Below are positions 42,991-52,151 of a stretch of 64,000 bases of DNA, in pieces. Where the stretch lies: assembly GCF_009908295.1 (NCBI RefSeq), contig NZ_JAAALO010000005.1, positions 419,077 through 483,076 on the forward strand, read 5' to 3'. The stretch comes from Micromonospora rubida (GTDB lineage Bacteria; Actinomycetota; Actinomycetes; Mycobacteriales; Micromonosporaceae). A program made the position numbers and the translations under genes. Below the pieces are notes generated by a model. That model was not told the origin of the DNA, ran no database searches, and saw nothing but the letters and a program-made list of their open reading frames with translations. The number at the start of each line of letters is the position of its first letter. Within the stretch, counting starts at the first letter, position 1.

Positions 42991-44124
42991 TCAGGTGGTC
43001 TGCGTGCCCTCGGTGTCGGCGGGATGCTGTCGCGCACAAGCCTGCTCCGCGGCGTGTCGAAGGCGTTCGGTGGCCTCGTGGGACAGACCGCGTTCGGCCG
43101 CGGTCCACGAGACCCACGCGCGAACGACCTCCGGAAGGAGCCCGCTCACGTCCGAATCGCCGATGGCGTCCGGGGCCAGGTCCGGCAGGCCGACGGCGGC
43201 CATGACCTGACGCGGGCCGACCCGCAGTGGATGGCAGGCGGCCCGGTCGGTGAACTGCGCGACGAGCAGATCGACCGCACGACTCGTCACCTCACCGGCG
43301 GGCAGCTTGGAGCCGGCGCCGGACGCGAGGAACGCCCGCTTCATGAGCTCGACCTCCACGCTGTCGGGCAACGGATCCGGCGGCGCGGCGGCGGCGCTCA
43401 GTGCCCGGGCGCGCGCCAGGGTCAACGCACGCATCTTCCGGTACGCCACCGGCGTCGGCTTCGGCTGGTGCTCCCGATCCTCGATCACCTCGTCCGAGGT
43501 GACAAACGCGTCCTCGAACAGCCGCCGGGCGTACGCCGGGTCGAGCGGCTCGGTGACCAGGCCCTCCCGCCCGTCCGCGCGGCGCAGGACGTCCCGCAAC
43601 ACGTCCACATCCGTGCCGAGCGTCAGCTCCCGGAACAGGCCACCGTCGATCGCCAGGTCGATCAGTGCCAGGATGCCGTGCTCATCGTCCCCGTCGTAGG
43701 AGAACACAGCCAACACGAACGCGGTCTCGTCGAACGGGTCGTGCGCCCACCAGCAGCCCTCCACCCGTACCCGGCCGATCGTGGACGCCCAGGACGGATC
43801 CGGAACTCCCTGCCGGACGAGCCGCTCAGCGTGCAACCCCGCCAGCTCACGCTGCGTGTCGACCGGACTCATCGCCTCGAACGCCCGCAGCGCCGCCACC
43901 GCCGTCGGCGTCTCCCGCCGACCCAACTCGTGGATGACCAGGGCATCCTCCCCCGCCGCGACGGCCAGCGACGGCCCGAAGCCCTCCGCGCCCTGGTGGG
44001 CGAGCAACTGCGTCATCCCCTGTTCGATGCGCCACGGCGAACCTTCCGCCATGATCGAGAAGTTCCACTCCACGAAGTCCGCGCCGGCAACGGCCCGATC
44101 GACGCCCTGATCACTGTCACCCAT
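42991..44124 (-). CDS. Hypothetical protein
   Basis: The 377-residue acidic, Ala-rich protein lacks signal peptide and membrane segments. It contains WWAHDPFDETAFVLAVFSYD, DDEHGILALIDLAIDGGLF and a C-terminal helical region with PRQVMAAVGLPDLAPDAIG. The length and even codon use indicate a real gene, but I do not recognise a family. An internal ATG (MAEGSPWRIEQG) is an alternative start. It is flanked by the gene remnants on one side and a regulator on the other. Confidence 0.7.
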   Translation of the reverse strand: MGDSDQGVDRAVAGADFVEWNFSIMAEGSPWRIEQGMTQLLAHQGAEGFGPSLAVAAGEDALVIHELGRRETPTAVAALRAFEAMSPVDTQRELAGLHAERLVRQGVPDPSWASTIGRVRVEGCWWAHDPFDETAFVLAVFSYDGDDEHGILALIDLAIDGGLFRELTLGTDVDVLRDVLRRADGREGLVTEPLDPAYARRLFEDAFVTSDEVIEDREHQPKPTPVAYRKMRALTLARARALSAAAAPPDPLPDSVEVELMKRAFLASGAGSKLPAGEVTSRAVDLLVAQFTDRAACHPLRVGPRQVMAAVGLPDLAPDAIGDSDVSGLLPEVVRAWVSWTAAERGLSHEATERLRHAAEQACARQHPADTEGTQTT

Positions 44125-44247
44125 CCCCGGATTGTCGCAGCCGATCCGTCACCAGACGACCACCCTCGCCACACGACTTGCCGTCGGTAACGCCGAACGA
44201 GATCGAATCTCCACCCGCGACGGGCCAGGCGGTTCGCCAGAGACCCA

Positions 44248-44922
44248 TCACGCCAGGAGGGCACGCCAGCGGTCGGCCGACTCCATCTCGTCCAGACTGA
44301 CCCGCGCCAGGAATGCCCCTGCCCTGGCCAGCCGCTGCCCCACGGGGCTGTCGGGCCCGGACGACTCCGCCGCTGCCGTCGCGGCCTGCGCCGCCTCGAG
44401 CGTCTGCCGCGCGCTGATCACGACGGAGTGGTACCAGGCCTCGTCGTCGATCACGTAGACGTCGCGACGCCGCTGCGGATCTCGCTCGCGCCGGACATAT
44501 CCCTGCTGGACCAGGTAGTTCACGGCCACGGAGACGGAGGCCGGGCTGACCCGCAGCCTGCGGGTCAGCTCGGCCGCGGTACGTCTGCCGTCCTCGGACA
44601 GCAACAGGTCGACGTGCACCCGCGCTGTCATCCTCGGCAGCCCCGTCCGGACCGCCAACTCGATGATCTCCTCTCCCGTCGTGCCACCCGGGAGTCCGGC
44701 CGCGCGCGGGGGTGTCGGTGTGCCACGCCGCGCCCGCTGGGCCGTCACCCGCTGTGCGTGCTGGGGCTGGTAGCCGCCGGGGCCGCCGTTGCGCCCGACC
44801 TCCCGGCTGATCGTCGAGGTCGGCCGGTCGAGCCGCCTCGCGATCTCCGCGTAGGAGAGCCCACCGGCGAGTCCGGCCGCGATGCGCTGGCGGTCCTGCT
44901 GGGTCAACCGTCCTCCTGGCAT
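44248..44922 (-). CDS. Regulator combining an IS30-type helix-turn-helix with a MarR/GbsR-like winged helix
   Basis: The start at 44922 (MPGGRLTQQDRQRIAAGL, 224 residues) is preferred, since an ATG at 44952 would lie inside a repeated motif. The N-terminus is an IS30-transposase-like helix-turn-helix (GLSYAEIARRLDRPTSTISREVGRNGG). The middle and C-terminus form a winged helix of the MarR/GbsR kind (RRTAAELTRRLRVSPASVSV and GYVRRERDPQRRRDVYVID). It carries two DNA-binding modules on one chain. It is divergent from a P450-ferredoxin pair that it probably controls. Confidence 0.85.
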   Translation of the reverse strand: MPGGRLTQQDRQRIAAGLAGGLSYAEIARRLDRPTSTISREVGRNGGPGGYQPQHAQRVTAQRARRGTPTPPRAAGLPGGTTGEEIIELAVRTGLPRMTARVHVDLLLSEDGRRTAAELTRRLRVSPASVSVAVNYLVQQGYVRRERDPQRRRDVYVIDDEAWYHSVVISARQTLEAAQAATAAAESSGPDSPVGQRLARAGAFLARVSLDEMESADRWRALLA

Positions 44923-44949
44923 GCCGCCAGCATTACCTTCGCCGCCATT

Positions 44950-45062
44950 CATTGCAACGCGACATTGCAGTCGGGCCCAGCGTCATTGCATCAGTTTTCC
45001 GCCATGCACCTGGGGTAACACCTTTCCACCGATTGACATTCATTCTGAATGCAACGTAGCTT
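44950..45062. promoter_or_regulatory. Divergent control region with three CATTGCA repeats and a TTGACA promoter
   Basis: CATTGCA occurs at 44950, 44963 and 44984, all in the same direction. Further right, TTGACA (45033-45038) is followed after 18 bases by TAGCTT (45057), a likely promoter for the P450 gene. Its spacer contains the dyad CATTC-ATTCT-GAATG. Confidence 0.6.
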
Positions 45063-45106
45063 TCGGACATTGCCAAACACGTACCATCGCGAGATGAGGA
45101 ATGGCC

Positions 45107-46312
45107 ATGGGCGAATCCCTGTACGCCGTCACGACGATGCCGACGGCGCGTCAGCCCGGCTGCCCCTTCGACCCGCCGGCAGAGCTGACCGACGCCCGCC
45201 GGCACGGCCCCATCAGCCGCTACACCTTCCCCGGCGGGAGACCCGGCTGGCTGATCACCGGATACGACCTGGTCAGGTCGGTCCTGGCCGAACCGCGGTT
45301 CAGCTCACGCAAGGAGCTCATGCGCCACCCGACCATCGACTACGGAGACATCGAGATCCCCCCGGCACCGCCCGGCGAGTTCCTTCTCATGGACGAGCCC
45401 CAGCACAGCCGCTATCGAAAGCCACTGATAAGTAAGTTCACCGTACGGCGGATGCGACTGCTCACCGAGCGCGTCGAGCGGATCACCGCCGACCACCTGG
45501 ACGCCATGGAGGAGGCCGGGCCGCCGGCGGACCTGGTGACCGCGTTCGCCAAGCCCATCCCCGCCATCATGATCTGTGAGCTGCTGGGGGTGCCGTACCA
45601 GGACCGGGGGTCATTCCAGGAGCAGGTCGACTCGTTCATGAACGGGGAGACAAGCGACGAGGACCTGATAGCCGCCTACACCGCGACCCAGGACTACCTC
45701 GCGGGGCTGGTGGCCGCCAAACGCGCGAACCCCACCGACGACGTGCTCAGCGACCTCACCGACAGCGATCTGACCGATGAGGAGCTGAAGGGCATCGCCC
45801 TGATCCTGCTGGCAGCCGGGCTCGACACCACCGCGAACATGCTGGCCCTCGGCACCTTCGCGCTGCTGCGCAACCCGGAGCAGCTGGCCGCGCTGCGCGC
45901 CGATCCCGCGCTCGCCGACGGAGCCGTGGAGGAGCTGCTGCGGTACCTCAGTGTCGCCAAGACGTTCATGAGGACGGCGCTGGAGGACGTCGAGTTGGGC
46001 GGCCAGACCATCAAGGCCGGCTCGCCGGTGATCCTGTCGTACCACACCGCCAACCGCGACCCCGAGCGCTTCGCCGACCCCCACGTGCTCGACCTCCGCA
46101 GGCGGGACGGCGGGCACCTGGCCTTCGGCCACGGCATCCACCAGTGCCTGGGTCAGCAGCTGGCCCGCGTCGAGATGCGGGTCGCGTTCCCCGCGCTGGT
46201 CGACCGCTTCCCCACGCTGCGCCTGGCCGTACCGCCTGAGGGGGTTGCCCTGCGCCCGGAGACCGCGGACATCTACGGGGTGAAGAGCCTCCCGGTCACC
46301 TGGGATGCGTGA
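45107..46312 (+). CDS. Cytochrome P450
   Basis: The ATG at 45107, with AGGA 6 bases upstream, is preferred over one at 45101 and gives 401 residues. The P450 landmarks are in order: MDEPQHSRYRKPL, the I-helix oxygen-activation motif AGLDTTANM, the K-helix ExxR in EELLRYL, and the heme loop LAFGHGIHQCLGQQLAR with the ligand Cys. It is a soluble bacterial monooxygenase needing a ferredoxin, which follows 3 bases downstream. The substrate is unknown. Similar pairs occur in secondary metabolism and xenobiotic oxidation. Confidence 0.95.
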   Translation: MGESLYAVTTMPTARQPGCPFDPPAELTDARRHGPISRYTFPGGRPGWLITGYDLVRSVLAEPRFSSRKELMRHPTIDYGDIEIPPAPPGEFLLMDEPQHSRYRKPLISKFTVRRMRLLTERVERITADHLDAMEEAGPPADLVTAFAKPIPAIMICELLGVPYQDRGSFQEQVDSFMNGETSDEDLIAAYTATQDYLAGLVAAKRANPTDDVLSDLTDSDLTDEELKGIALILLAAGLDTTANMLALGTFALLRNPEQLAALRADPALADGAVEELLRYLSVAKTFMRTALEDVELGGQTIKAGSPVILSYHTANRDPERFADPHVLDLRRRDGGHLAFGHGIHQCLGQQLARVEMRVAFPALVDRFPTLRLAVPPEGVALRPETADIYGVKSLPVTWDA

Positions 46313-46315
46313 CCA

Positions 46316-46522
46316 ATGAGGATCACCGTGGACGCCGAGCGCTGCGTCGGCTCCGGAATGTGCGTGTTGACGGTCGGCGAGGTGTTCGACCAGTGTCAGG
46401 ACGACGGCAAGGTGATCGTACTGCGACCCGAGCCGCCCGCTGAGACGCAGGACGCGGTTCGCGAGGCCGTCGACCTGTGCCCTGCCGCGGCGATCGCCCT
46501 GTCGGCCGACCGCCGACCCTAA
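46316..46522 (+). CDS. Ferredoxin of the [3Fe-4S] type, P450 partner
   Basis: The 68-residue protein starts MRITVDAERCVGSGMCVLTV. Its cysteines follow C-x5-C early and a later Cys in DLCPAAAI, the three-Cys pattern of P450-associated [3Fe-4S] ferredoxins, with Gly/Ser in place of the fourth Cys. It lies 3 bases after the P450 gene and should deliver electrons to it. No ferredoxin reductase gene is present nearby. Confidence 0.92.
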   Translation: MRITVDAERCVGSGMCVLTVGEVFDQCQDDGKVIVLRPEPPAETQDAVREAVDLCPAAAIALSADRRP

Positions 46523-46859
46523 TGCGCTACCAACATCGTCGGCCCCTGCCGGGTTGGTCTTCGCCGGGTCGCCCCGTCGGCGAGCCGGTCGAGGATGGTG
46601 TGCGCGGCCGGGGTGCGCGCCGTCGGGTCGGTCCACCCTCCGTCGGCTCCCTTTGGAGCTGCCCCGTTTGTGCTACCGGTGGAGCGGGCGCGTAAACGGG
46701 GCAGCTCCAAAGGGGGCCGACAGGCAGGTCCCCGACCGGATGCGGCAGGCAATCGTCCAGCCGCCACCCGGACTGCCCGATGCGCGGGGCGGCAGGGGGC
46801 GGCGTGGCGGCGACCTCCCGGGGCATTCGCGGGAGCGGAGACAGAGACAGCGCAGGACC
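46522..46859 (+). repeat. Dispersed hairpin repeat, copy C
   Basis: This copy begins at the ferredoxin stop and matches copy A in inverted orientation over both flanks. It has about 75 extra bases near 46560-46635. The central stem is 21 bases (46649-46669 with 46694-46714) around a 24-base loop. Where copies A and B have CTATGG/CCATAG, this copy has CTTTGG/CCAAAG, so pairing is kept. Confidence 0.85.
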
Positions 46860-47132
46860 GGCGAGACCGTGACCAAGGCCCTGGCCAGGATCTCGGATCA
46901 TCCTCAAGGAACGGAACAGGAATCCCGGAGGGTGGATGAACTTCGGGCGGGAATCGGCGCCCCGCGGCTTTGCCGGGGCCCTGCCGAGGCCCCTCGCTGA
47001 ATTTCGTCGTCTCGAAGGATCGCGCGGTCCCCGCTCACCTTCGGGTGGGCGGGGGCCACTTCCGCGCTTTGGTTGATATGCGCCTATTCCTCTGTCAAGC
47101 TCGGGCTTTGGATCGAACAGAGTGGAGCCCGC
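46860..47132. other. Intergenic region before the small secreted protein
   Basis: No gene is supported in these bases. The stretch near 47060-47125 is less GC-rich (GTTGATATGCGCC) and could contain the promoter of the downstream gene. Confidence 0.4.
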
Positions 47133-47420
47133 ATGCCTGCACTTCGTCGGATAGTCGTAGCAACAGCGCTGGCCGGGGCGGTGTCCGCGTCCGTCCTGCT
47201 CTCCGGACCGGCATCAGCCGCCGAAACCAAGACCTTCCAAGGCGCCGGAATGAGTAACAACTACTTCACGGCGCTGTTCAACGCCCAGAACAATGCGCGC
47301 TCCCTCGCCAGCGCGGACGGGTTCGAGCCGTCCACGCAGTGCAGCCCTGGCGCGAGCTTTGTGAGGCAGCCGCTGCCGGGCCTCTACTCGGTGCAGGCGC
47401 AAATCATCTGCACCCGCTGA
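47133..47420 (+). CDS. Small secreted protein of unknown function
   Basis: The ATG at 47133 (MPALRRIVVATALAGAVSAS) begins a clear signal peptide cleaved near SGPASAA. The mature part is about 65 residues, with two cysteines (TQCSPG and IICTR) that could form a disulfide. The fold is not recognised. The sequence NNYFTALFNAQNNARSLASA suggests a helix. Such small secreted Cys-pair proteins are common in actinomycetes. It is monocistronic. Confidence 0.7.
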   Translation: MPALRRIVVATALAGAVSASVLLSGPASAAETKTFQGAGMSNNYFTALFNAQNNARSLASADGFEPSTQCSPGASFVRQPLPGLYSVQAQIICTR

Positions 47421-47626
47421 CCACCCGGCTCAGCGGCCTCCGCGTACCCTTCTACGCCTTCGGGCGCATCACCCGCCCGAAGGCGTACAAGGAGGCGTAC
47501 CGGCGGTCTTGGGGCTGATGAACTGACGCGGATGCGTCGGGGGCCGAGCGGTGCGTACAGTTTCGGGTCGGACTTGGGGTGGGCCGGGTAGCTCCGGCGC
47601 AGGGAACGGGATGAGACAGCGACGGT

Positions 47627-49087
47627 ATGGCGGCGGACAAAATTGCGGAAACCGGTCACAACGGCATTGACCGGGACCGGCTGGAGACCTGTCTCAGCGT
47701 CTTCGAGGCGTTGGAGGACCTGCCTCCCGATCATCCCGATGTGGTGCGGGTGCAGCGGGCCACCGCGAAGCTCTACAAGGTGATCAAGCAGCGGCGGCGT
47801 GAGGAGCGGCGGGACGCCATCGCGGCGGCCGACCGCGCGGTGACGGCGGCCACCGCCACCGGCGCCCCGGGCCGGATCGACGACGAGACCCAGGGCCTCC
47901 CGCTCGCCTCGCCCACCATGGGTGCCACGGCCGGTTTCCTGCAGAACCCGCGCGGTTGTTACGTCTGCAAGCAGCGCTACCGCGAGGTGGACGCGTTCTA
48001 CCACCAGCTCTGTCCGTCCTGCGCCGCGCTCAACCGGGAGCGCCGCGACGCCCGCACCGACCTGACCGGGCGGCGCGCGCTGCTCACCGGCGGCCGGGCG
48101 AAGATCGGCATGTACATCGCGCTGCGGCTGCTGCGCGACGGGGCGCACACCACGGTGACCACGCGGTTCCCGCACGACGCGGTCCGCCGGTTCGCCGCGA
48201 TGCCGGACAGCGGGGACTGGCTGCACCGCCTGCGGATCGTCGGGATCGACCTGCGCGACCCGGCCCAGGTGATCGCGCTCGCCGACTCGGTCAGCGCCCA
48301 GGGGCCACTCGACATCCTGATCAACAACGCGGCGCAGACGGTCCGCCGCACGGCCGGGGCGTACGCCCAGCTCGTCGCCGCGGAGGCGGCGGCCCTGCCG
48401 GACGGCCCGCTGCCGGAGATCATCACCTTCGCCAAGCCGGCCGGCCGGGGCAGTCCGGCGGGCAGCCTGACCGCCGCGCCGCAGTCGGCCGCGATCACCC
48501 CGCAGGCGCTCACCGCGCTGGCGCTGACCGGCGGCTCGGCCTCGCCGGAACGGATCGCCGCGGCCACCGCCATCGACGCCGGTGGTCTGGTGCCGGACCT
48601 CGACCCGGTCAACAGCTGGGTGCAGCGGGTGCAGGAGGTGGACCCGGTGGAGCTGCTCGAAGTGCAGCTGTGTAACGTGACTGCGCCGTTCGTCCTGGTC
48701 AGCCGCCTACGACCGGCGATGGCCGCAGCGCAGGCCCGCCGCAAGTACGTGGTGAACGTGTCGGCGATGGAGGGGCAGTTCGGCCGTGGCTACAAGGGGC
48801 CGGGGCACCCGCACACCAACATGGCCAAGGCCGCGCTGAACATGCTGACCCGGACCAGCGCCCAGGAGATGCTGACCGACGGCATCCTGATGACCAGCGT
48901 CGACACCGGCTGGATCACCGACGAGCGGCCCCACCCGACGAAGATGCGGCTGGCGGACGAGGGCTTCCACGCCCCGCTCGACCTGGTCGACGGCGCGGCG
49001 CGGGTCTACGACCCGATCGTCCGCGGCGAACAGGGCGAAGACCTGTACGGCTGCTTCCTGAAGGACTACGCGCCCTGCGCCTGGTGA
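47627..49087 (+). CDS. Atypical short-chain dehydrogenase with N-terminal cysteine-pair module
   Basis: The 486-residue protein has an extra N-terminal region (about 1-145) with a zinc-ribbon-like pair of CxxC motifs, CYVCKQRYREVDAFYHQLCP with SC next. A Rossmann SDR domain follows: RRALLTGGRAKIGMYIAL near residue 150, DILINNAAQTV and NVSAMEGQF. At the usual YxxxK catalytic site the sequence is HPHTNMAKAALNML, so Lys is kept but Tyr is replaced by Thr. An insertion of about 60 residues lies between the NNAAQ motif and the active site. Whether it is an active oxidoreductase is unclear. Confidence 0.82.
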   Translation: MAADKIAETGHNGIDRDRLETCLSVFEALEDLPPDHPDVVRVQRATAKLYKVIKQRRREERRDAIAAADRAVTAATATGAPGRIDDETQGLPLASPTMGATAGFLQNPRGCYVCKQRYREVDAFYHQLCPSCAALNRERRDARTDLTGRRALLTGGRAKIGMYIALRLLRDGAHTTVTTRFPHDAVRRFAAMPDSGDWLHRLRIVGIDLRDPAQVIALADSVSAQGPLDILINNAAQTVRRTAGAYAQLVAAEAAALPDGPLPEIITFAKPAGRGSPAGSLTAAPQSAAITPQALTALALTGGSASPERIAAATAIDAGGLVPDLDPVNSWVQRVQEVDPVELLEVQLCNVTAPFVLVSRLRPAMAAAQARRKYVVNVSAMEGQFGRGYKGPGHPHTNMAKAALNMLTRTSAQEMLTDGILMTSVDTGWITDERPHPTKMRLADEGFHAPLDLVDGAARVYDPIVRGEQGEDLYGCFLKDYAPCAW

Positions 49088-49222
49088 TCAGCGCGCCCGC
49101 CGCAGCTACCGGCACCAGGTGCGCAAGCTCGGGCAGGTGCGCCCGCAGCGCTCGAAGTTCCGGGTTCATGGTTGGTACCGTGATGCAGGACTCGCGTCTA
49201 CGTATCTCACGAGAGGGCGACC

Positions 49223-49972
49223 ATGCCCCGGACCGCTTCCGCGAACGCGTCATCCCCCGGCCTGTCCGAGGCAGGTCGCGGCAAGCACACCGCAGAACCG
49301 CTGTTGTCCGCACTGGGGACCGCCGCCGGCTCGAATTCGCTGCTGGAACGCGCCTTCAGCGAGGCGCGGGAACGCGCCGACGACAACGACGAGGTCGTCA
49401 CGCGGCTTCTCGATGCCGCCTATGAGCAGTTGTGCCGCATGGGCATCCGGCGCTCGACGATGGAGGACGTGGCCCGACGGGCCGGCGTCTCCCGGATCAC
49501 GGCGTACCGCCGGTTCGTCAACAAGGACAGGCTGGTCGAGCAGGTGGTCCGCCGGGAGTTCCGGCGCTACTTCGACCAGTTCCTCATCGACATCCAGCAG
49601 GCCACGACCGTCGGCGACCGGGTGGTGCTGGGCTTCGTCAGCGCCCTGCAGGCTCTCCGCCGCAACCCGCTGATCGGGGGGCTGATGGCCGCCGAGCCGG
49701 ACGTGCTCATCCCCTCGATGATCAGCGACGGCGGGCGGACGCTGGCCACGGTGCAACGGTTCGTCGCCGGCCAGCTCCGCAGCGAGCAACGCGCCGGCAA
49801 CATCTCCGACACGGTGGACGTCGAGGTGGTGGCCGAACTGATGACGCGACTGTCCTGCTCCTTCTTGATCACTCCCAGTCACATCGTCGATCTCGACGAC
49901 ACCGAGCAGCTGCGCGCCGTGGCCCGGCGGTTCCTCGTGCCCATGCTGGAATACGGTTCACAGGCCAAGTGA
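49223..49972 (+). CDS. TetR-family regulator
   Basis: The 249-residue protein has a long N-terminal tail (about 1-55) before the helix-turn-helix (RRSTMEDVARRAGVSRITAY, then RRFVNKDRLVEQV). The C-terminal domain holds RNPLIGGLMAAEPDVLIPSM. The gene is convergent with, and overlaps by 15 bases, the acyl-CoA dehydrogenase gene at the end of the leftward catabolic operon. It may regulate that operon, but no operator was seen. Confidence 0.9.
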   Translation: MPRTASANASSPGLSEAGRGKHTAEPLLSALGTAAGSNSLLERAFSEARERADDNDEVVTRLLDAAYEQLCRMGIRRSTMEDVARRAGVSRITAYRRFVNKDRLVEQVVRREFRRYFDQFLIDIQQATTVGDRVVLGFVSALQALRRNPLIGGLMAAEPDVLIPSMISDGGRTLATVQRFVAGQLRSEQRAGNISDTVDVEVVAELMTRLSCSFLITPSHIVDLDDTEQLRAVARRFLVPMLEYGSQAK

Positions 49973-51094
49973 CCGGCCGATCACCTCTTTCATGATCTCC
50001 GTGGTGCCGCCGTAGATCGTCTGGACGCGGGCGTCCAGATACGCCTTGGCCACCGGGTACTCCCGCATGTAGCCGTAGCCGCCGTGCAACTGCAGGCAGC
50101 GGTCGACGGTGCGGACCTGCAACTCGGTGCACCACCATTTCGCCATCGCCGCCGTCTCCGCCGTAAGGGTGGGCTCGACCAGGCACTGGTCGACGAAGAC
50201 GCGGCCGAGGCGCAGTTCGGTGGCGAGCTCGGCCAGCAGGAACCGGTTGTGCTGGAAGCTGCCGATGGCGCGGCCGAATGCCTCGCGCTGCTTGCAGTAG
50301 GCGAGGGTCTGCTCGAACACCGTCTCGGCACCGGCGAGCGCCGCGACGGCGATCGACAGCCGCTCGAAGGGAAGATTGCGCATCAGGTAGGAGAAGCCCT
50401 GGCCCTCCACGCCGAGCAGATTGGCCGCGGGCACCCGGACGTCGGCGAAGAACAACTCGGCGGTGTCCTGCGCCTTCTGCCCGATCTTGTCGAGGTTGCG
50501 GCCCCGCTCGAAGCCGGCCATGCCCCGCTCGACCACCAGCAGGCTGATCCCCTGGTGCCCCGCTGCCGGGTCGGTCCGCGCCACGACGATGACCAGGTCG
50601 GCCAGGATGCCGTTGCTGATGAAGGTCTTCTGCCCGTTGACGACATAGCTGTCCCCGTCGCGCACCGCGGTGGTCGTGATGCCCTGCAGGTCGCTGCCGG
50701 CGCCGGGCTCGGACATGGCGATCGCGGTGATGATCTCGCCGGAACAGAAGCCCGGCAGCCACCGCTGTCTCTGCTCGTCGTTGGTCAAATCGGTGAGGTA
50801 CGGCCCGATGATGTCGTTGTGCAGGCCGAACGCCGGCCCGCTGGCACCCGCCCGGGCCAGTTCCTCGGTGAGGACGGCGTTGAAGCGCCGGTCCGTCACC
50901 CCGCCGCCGCCGTACCGTTCGTCGACGAAGAAGCCCAGCAGGCCGGCAGCGCCGGCAGCCCGCCACACGCGGCGGTCGACGATGCCGTCGGCTTCCCAGC
51001 GGTCGTGGTGCGGTGCGATCTCCTTGTCGATGAAGGCGCGCACCAGTTCGGTGAACGCGAGGTGGTCGGCGGAGAAAATGGTGCGGTTCACCAT
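49958..51094 (-). CDS. Acyl-CoA dehydrogenase
   Basis: The 378-residue protein has the complete family fold: IAMSEPGAGSDLQGI (flavin loop), VNGQKTFISNGILADLVIVV, the region REAFGRAIGSFQHNRFLLAE and IYGGTTEIMKEVIGRSL. Gly occupies the medium-chain catalytic-Glu position, as in many branched-chain or long-chain enzymes. It is the last gene of a leftward unit (hydratase, racemase, F420 oxidoreductase, dehydrogenase). Confidence 0.93.
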   Translation of the reverse strand: MVNRTIFSADHLAFTELVRAFIDKEIAPHHDRWEADGIVDRRVWRAAGAAGLLGFFVDERYGGGGVTDRRFNAVLTEELARAGASGPAFGLHNDIIGPYLTDLTNDEQRQRWLPGFCSGEIITAIAMSEPGAGSDLQGITTTAVRDGDSYVVNGQKTFISNGILADLVIVVARTDPAAGHQGISLLVVERGMAGFERGRNLDKIGQKAQDTAELFFADVRVPAANLLGVEGQGFSYLMRNLPFERLSIAVAALAGAETVFEQTLAYCKQREAFGRAIGSFQHNRFLLAELATELRLGRVFVDQCLVEPTLTAETAAMAKWWCTELQVRTVDRCLQLHGGYGYMREYPVAKAYLDARVQTIYGGTTEIMKEVIGRSLGL

Positions 51095-51122
51095 GTGCGT
51101 CAGCTCCTTGCTGCACAGGTCC

Positions 51123-52151
51123 CTACTGGGCCATGTCCTTGACGGTGGCGATGAGGCGCCGCGGATCGGACCCCAGCGGCGTGACGTTGAGGATCGTGAC
51201 GCCGGCGTCGCGATAGGCCTGGACGCGGTCCCGCACGTAGCTCTGCGGCCCGATCAGGCTGGTGCGCTCCAGCAGCTCCGCCGGCACGGCAGCGGCTGCC
51301 TCCGTCTTGCGGCCGGCCAGGTAGAGGTCCTGGATGCGGTCCGCCTCGGCGGCGTAGCCGTAGCGGCACAGCAGGTCGTGGTAGAAGTTGCGGCCCTTGG
51401 CGCCCATGCCGCCGACGTACAGGGCGATCATCGGCCGGGCGAGGTCGCGCAGGCCGGTCACGTCCGGGCCGATGGCCAGCGGGCCGCCGGCGACGACCTC
51501 GAGCGGTCCGAGATCGTCGGGCCGCTTGCTCCCGCCGGCTGCCAGCGCGGCGCCCCAGACATCGGCCGCGCCCTCCGGGGCGTAGAGGAATGGCAGCCAG
51601 CCGTCGGCGAGCTCAGCGGTCATCTGCACGTTCCTGTCGCCCAGGCTCGCCACGTAGATCGGGATGCGGTCGCGGACCGGGTGAGTGAGGATCTTCAGCG
51701 GTTTGCCGAGGCCGGTGCCCTCCCCGGCGGGCAGCGGCAGCCGGTAGATGCCGTCATGGACCAGCGTCTCGCGTCGCCACACCTGCCGGCACATCCGGAT
51801 CACCTCGCGGGTCCGGGCGAGCGGCCGGTCGTAGGCCACGCCGTGCCACCCCTCGATCACCTGCGGTCCTGACGCGCCCAGGCCGAGGATGGCCCGGCCA
51901 CCCGAGATGGCGTCCAGACCGGCCGCGGTCTGTGCCAGCAGCGCCGGGGTTCGTGAGTAGATGGGCAGGATGGCGGAGCCGATCTGCAACCGGGTCGTCT
52001 TTGCGGCGAGGTAACCCATGATGGTCGGCGCGTCGAAGCCGTAGGCCTCCGACACCCAGACCACGTCGAGGCCGTCATGCTCCCAGGCGGCCACGGCGTC
52101 CGCGCCGCTCCTGGGGTCCGTGGCATAGGCCAGCGGTGTCGCGATACGCAT
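51123..52151 (-). CDS. LLM-class F420-dependent oxidoreductase
   Basis: From the ATG at 52151 (MRIATPLAYATDPRSGADAV) the protein has 342 residues. It forms a luciferase-like TIM barrel: WVSEAYGFDAPTIMGYLAAK, IGSAILPIYSRTPALLAQTA and GGRAILGLGASGPQVIEGWHG. These are typical of F420-dependent enzymes of actinobacteria. It overlaps the upstream racemase gene (TGATG) and so belongs to the acyl-CoA unit. An oxidation or reduction step on the same substrate is inferred. Confidence 0.9.
   Translation of the reverse strand: MRIATPLAYATDPRSGADAVAAWEHDGLDVVWVSEAYGFDAPTIMGYLAAKTTRLQIGSAILPIYSRTPALLAQTAAGLDAISGGRAILGLGASGPQVIEGWHGVAYDRPLARTREVIRMCRQVWRRETLVHDGIYRLPLPAGEGTGLGKPLKILTHPVRDRIPIYVASLGDRNVQMTAELADGWLPFLYAPEGAADVWGAALAAGGSKRPDDLGPLEVVAGGPLAIGPDVTGLRDLARPMIALYVGGMGAKGRNFYHDLLCRYGYAAEADRIQDLYLAGRKTEAAAAVPAELLERTSLIGPQSYVRDRVQAYRDAGVTILNVTPLGSDPRRLIATVKDMAQ

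Noticed and set aside
21323..46859. CRISPR array or direct-repeat att sites from the three similar hairpin copies
   Set aside because: The copies are far apart, long, of mixed orientation and have no spacer pattern. They are better seen as a dispersed repeat.
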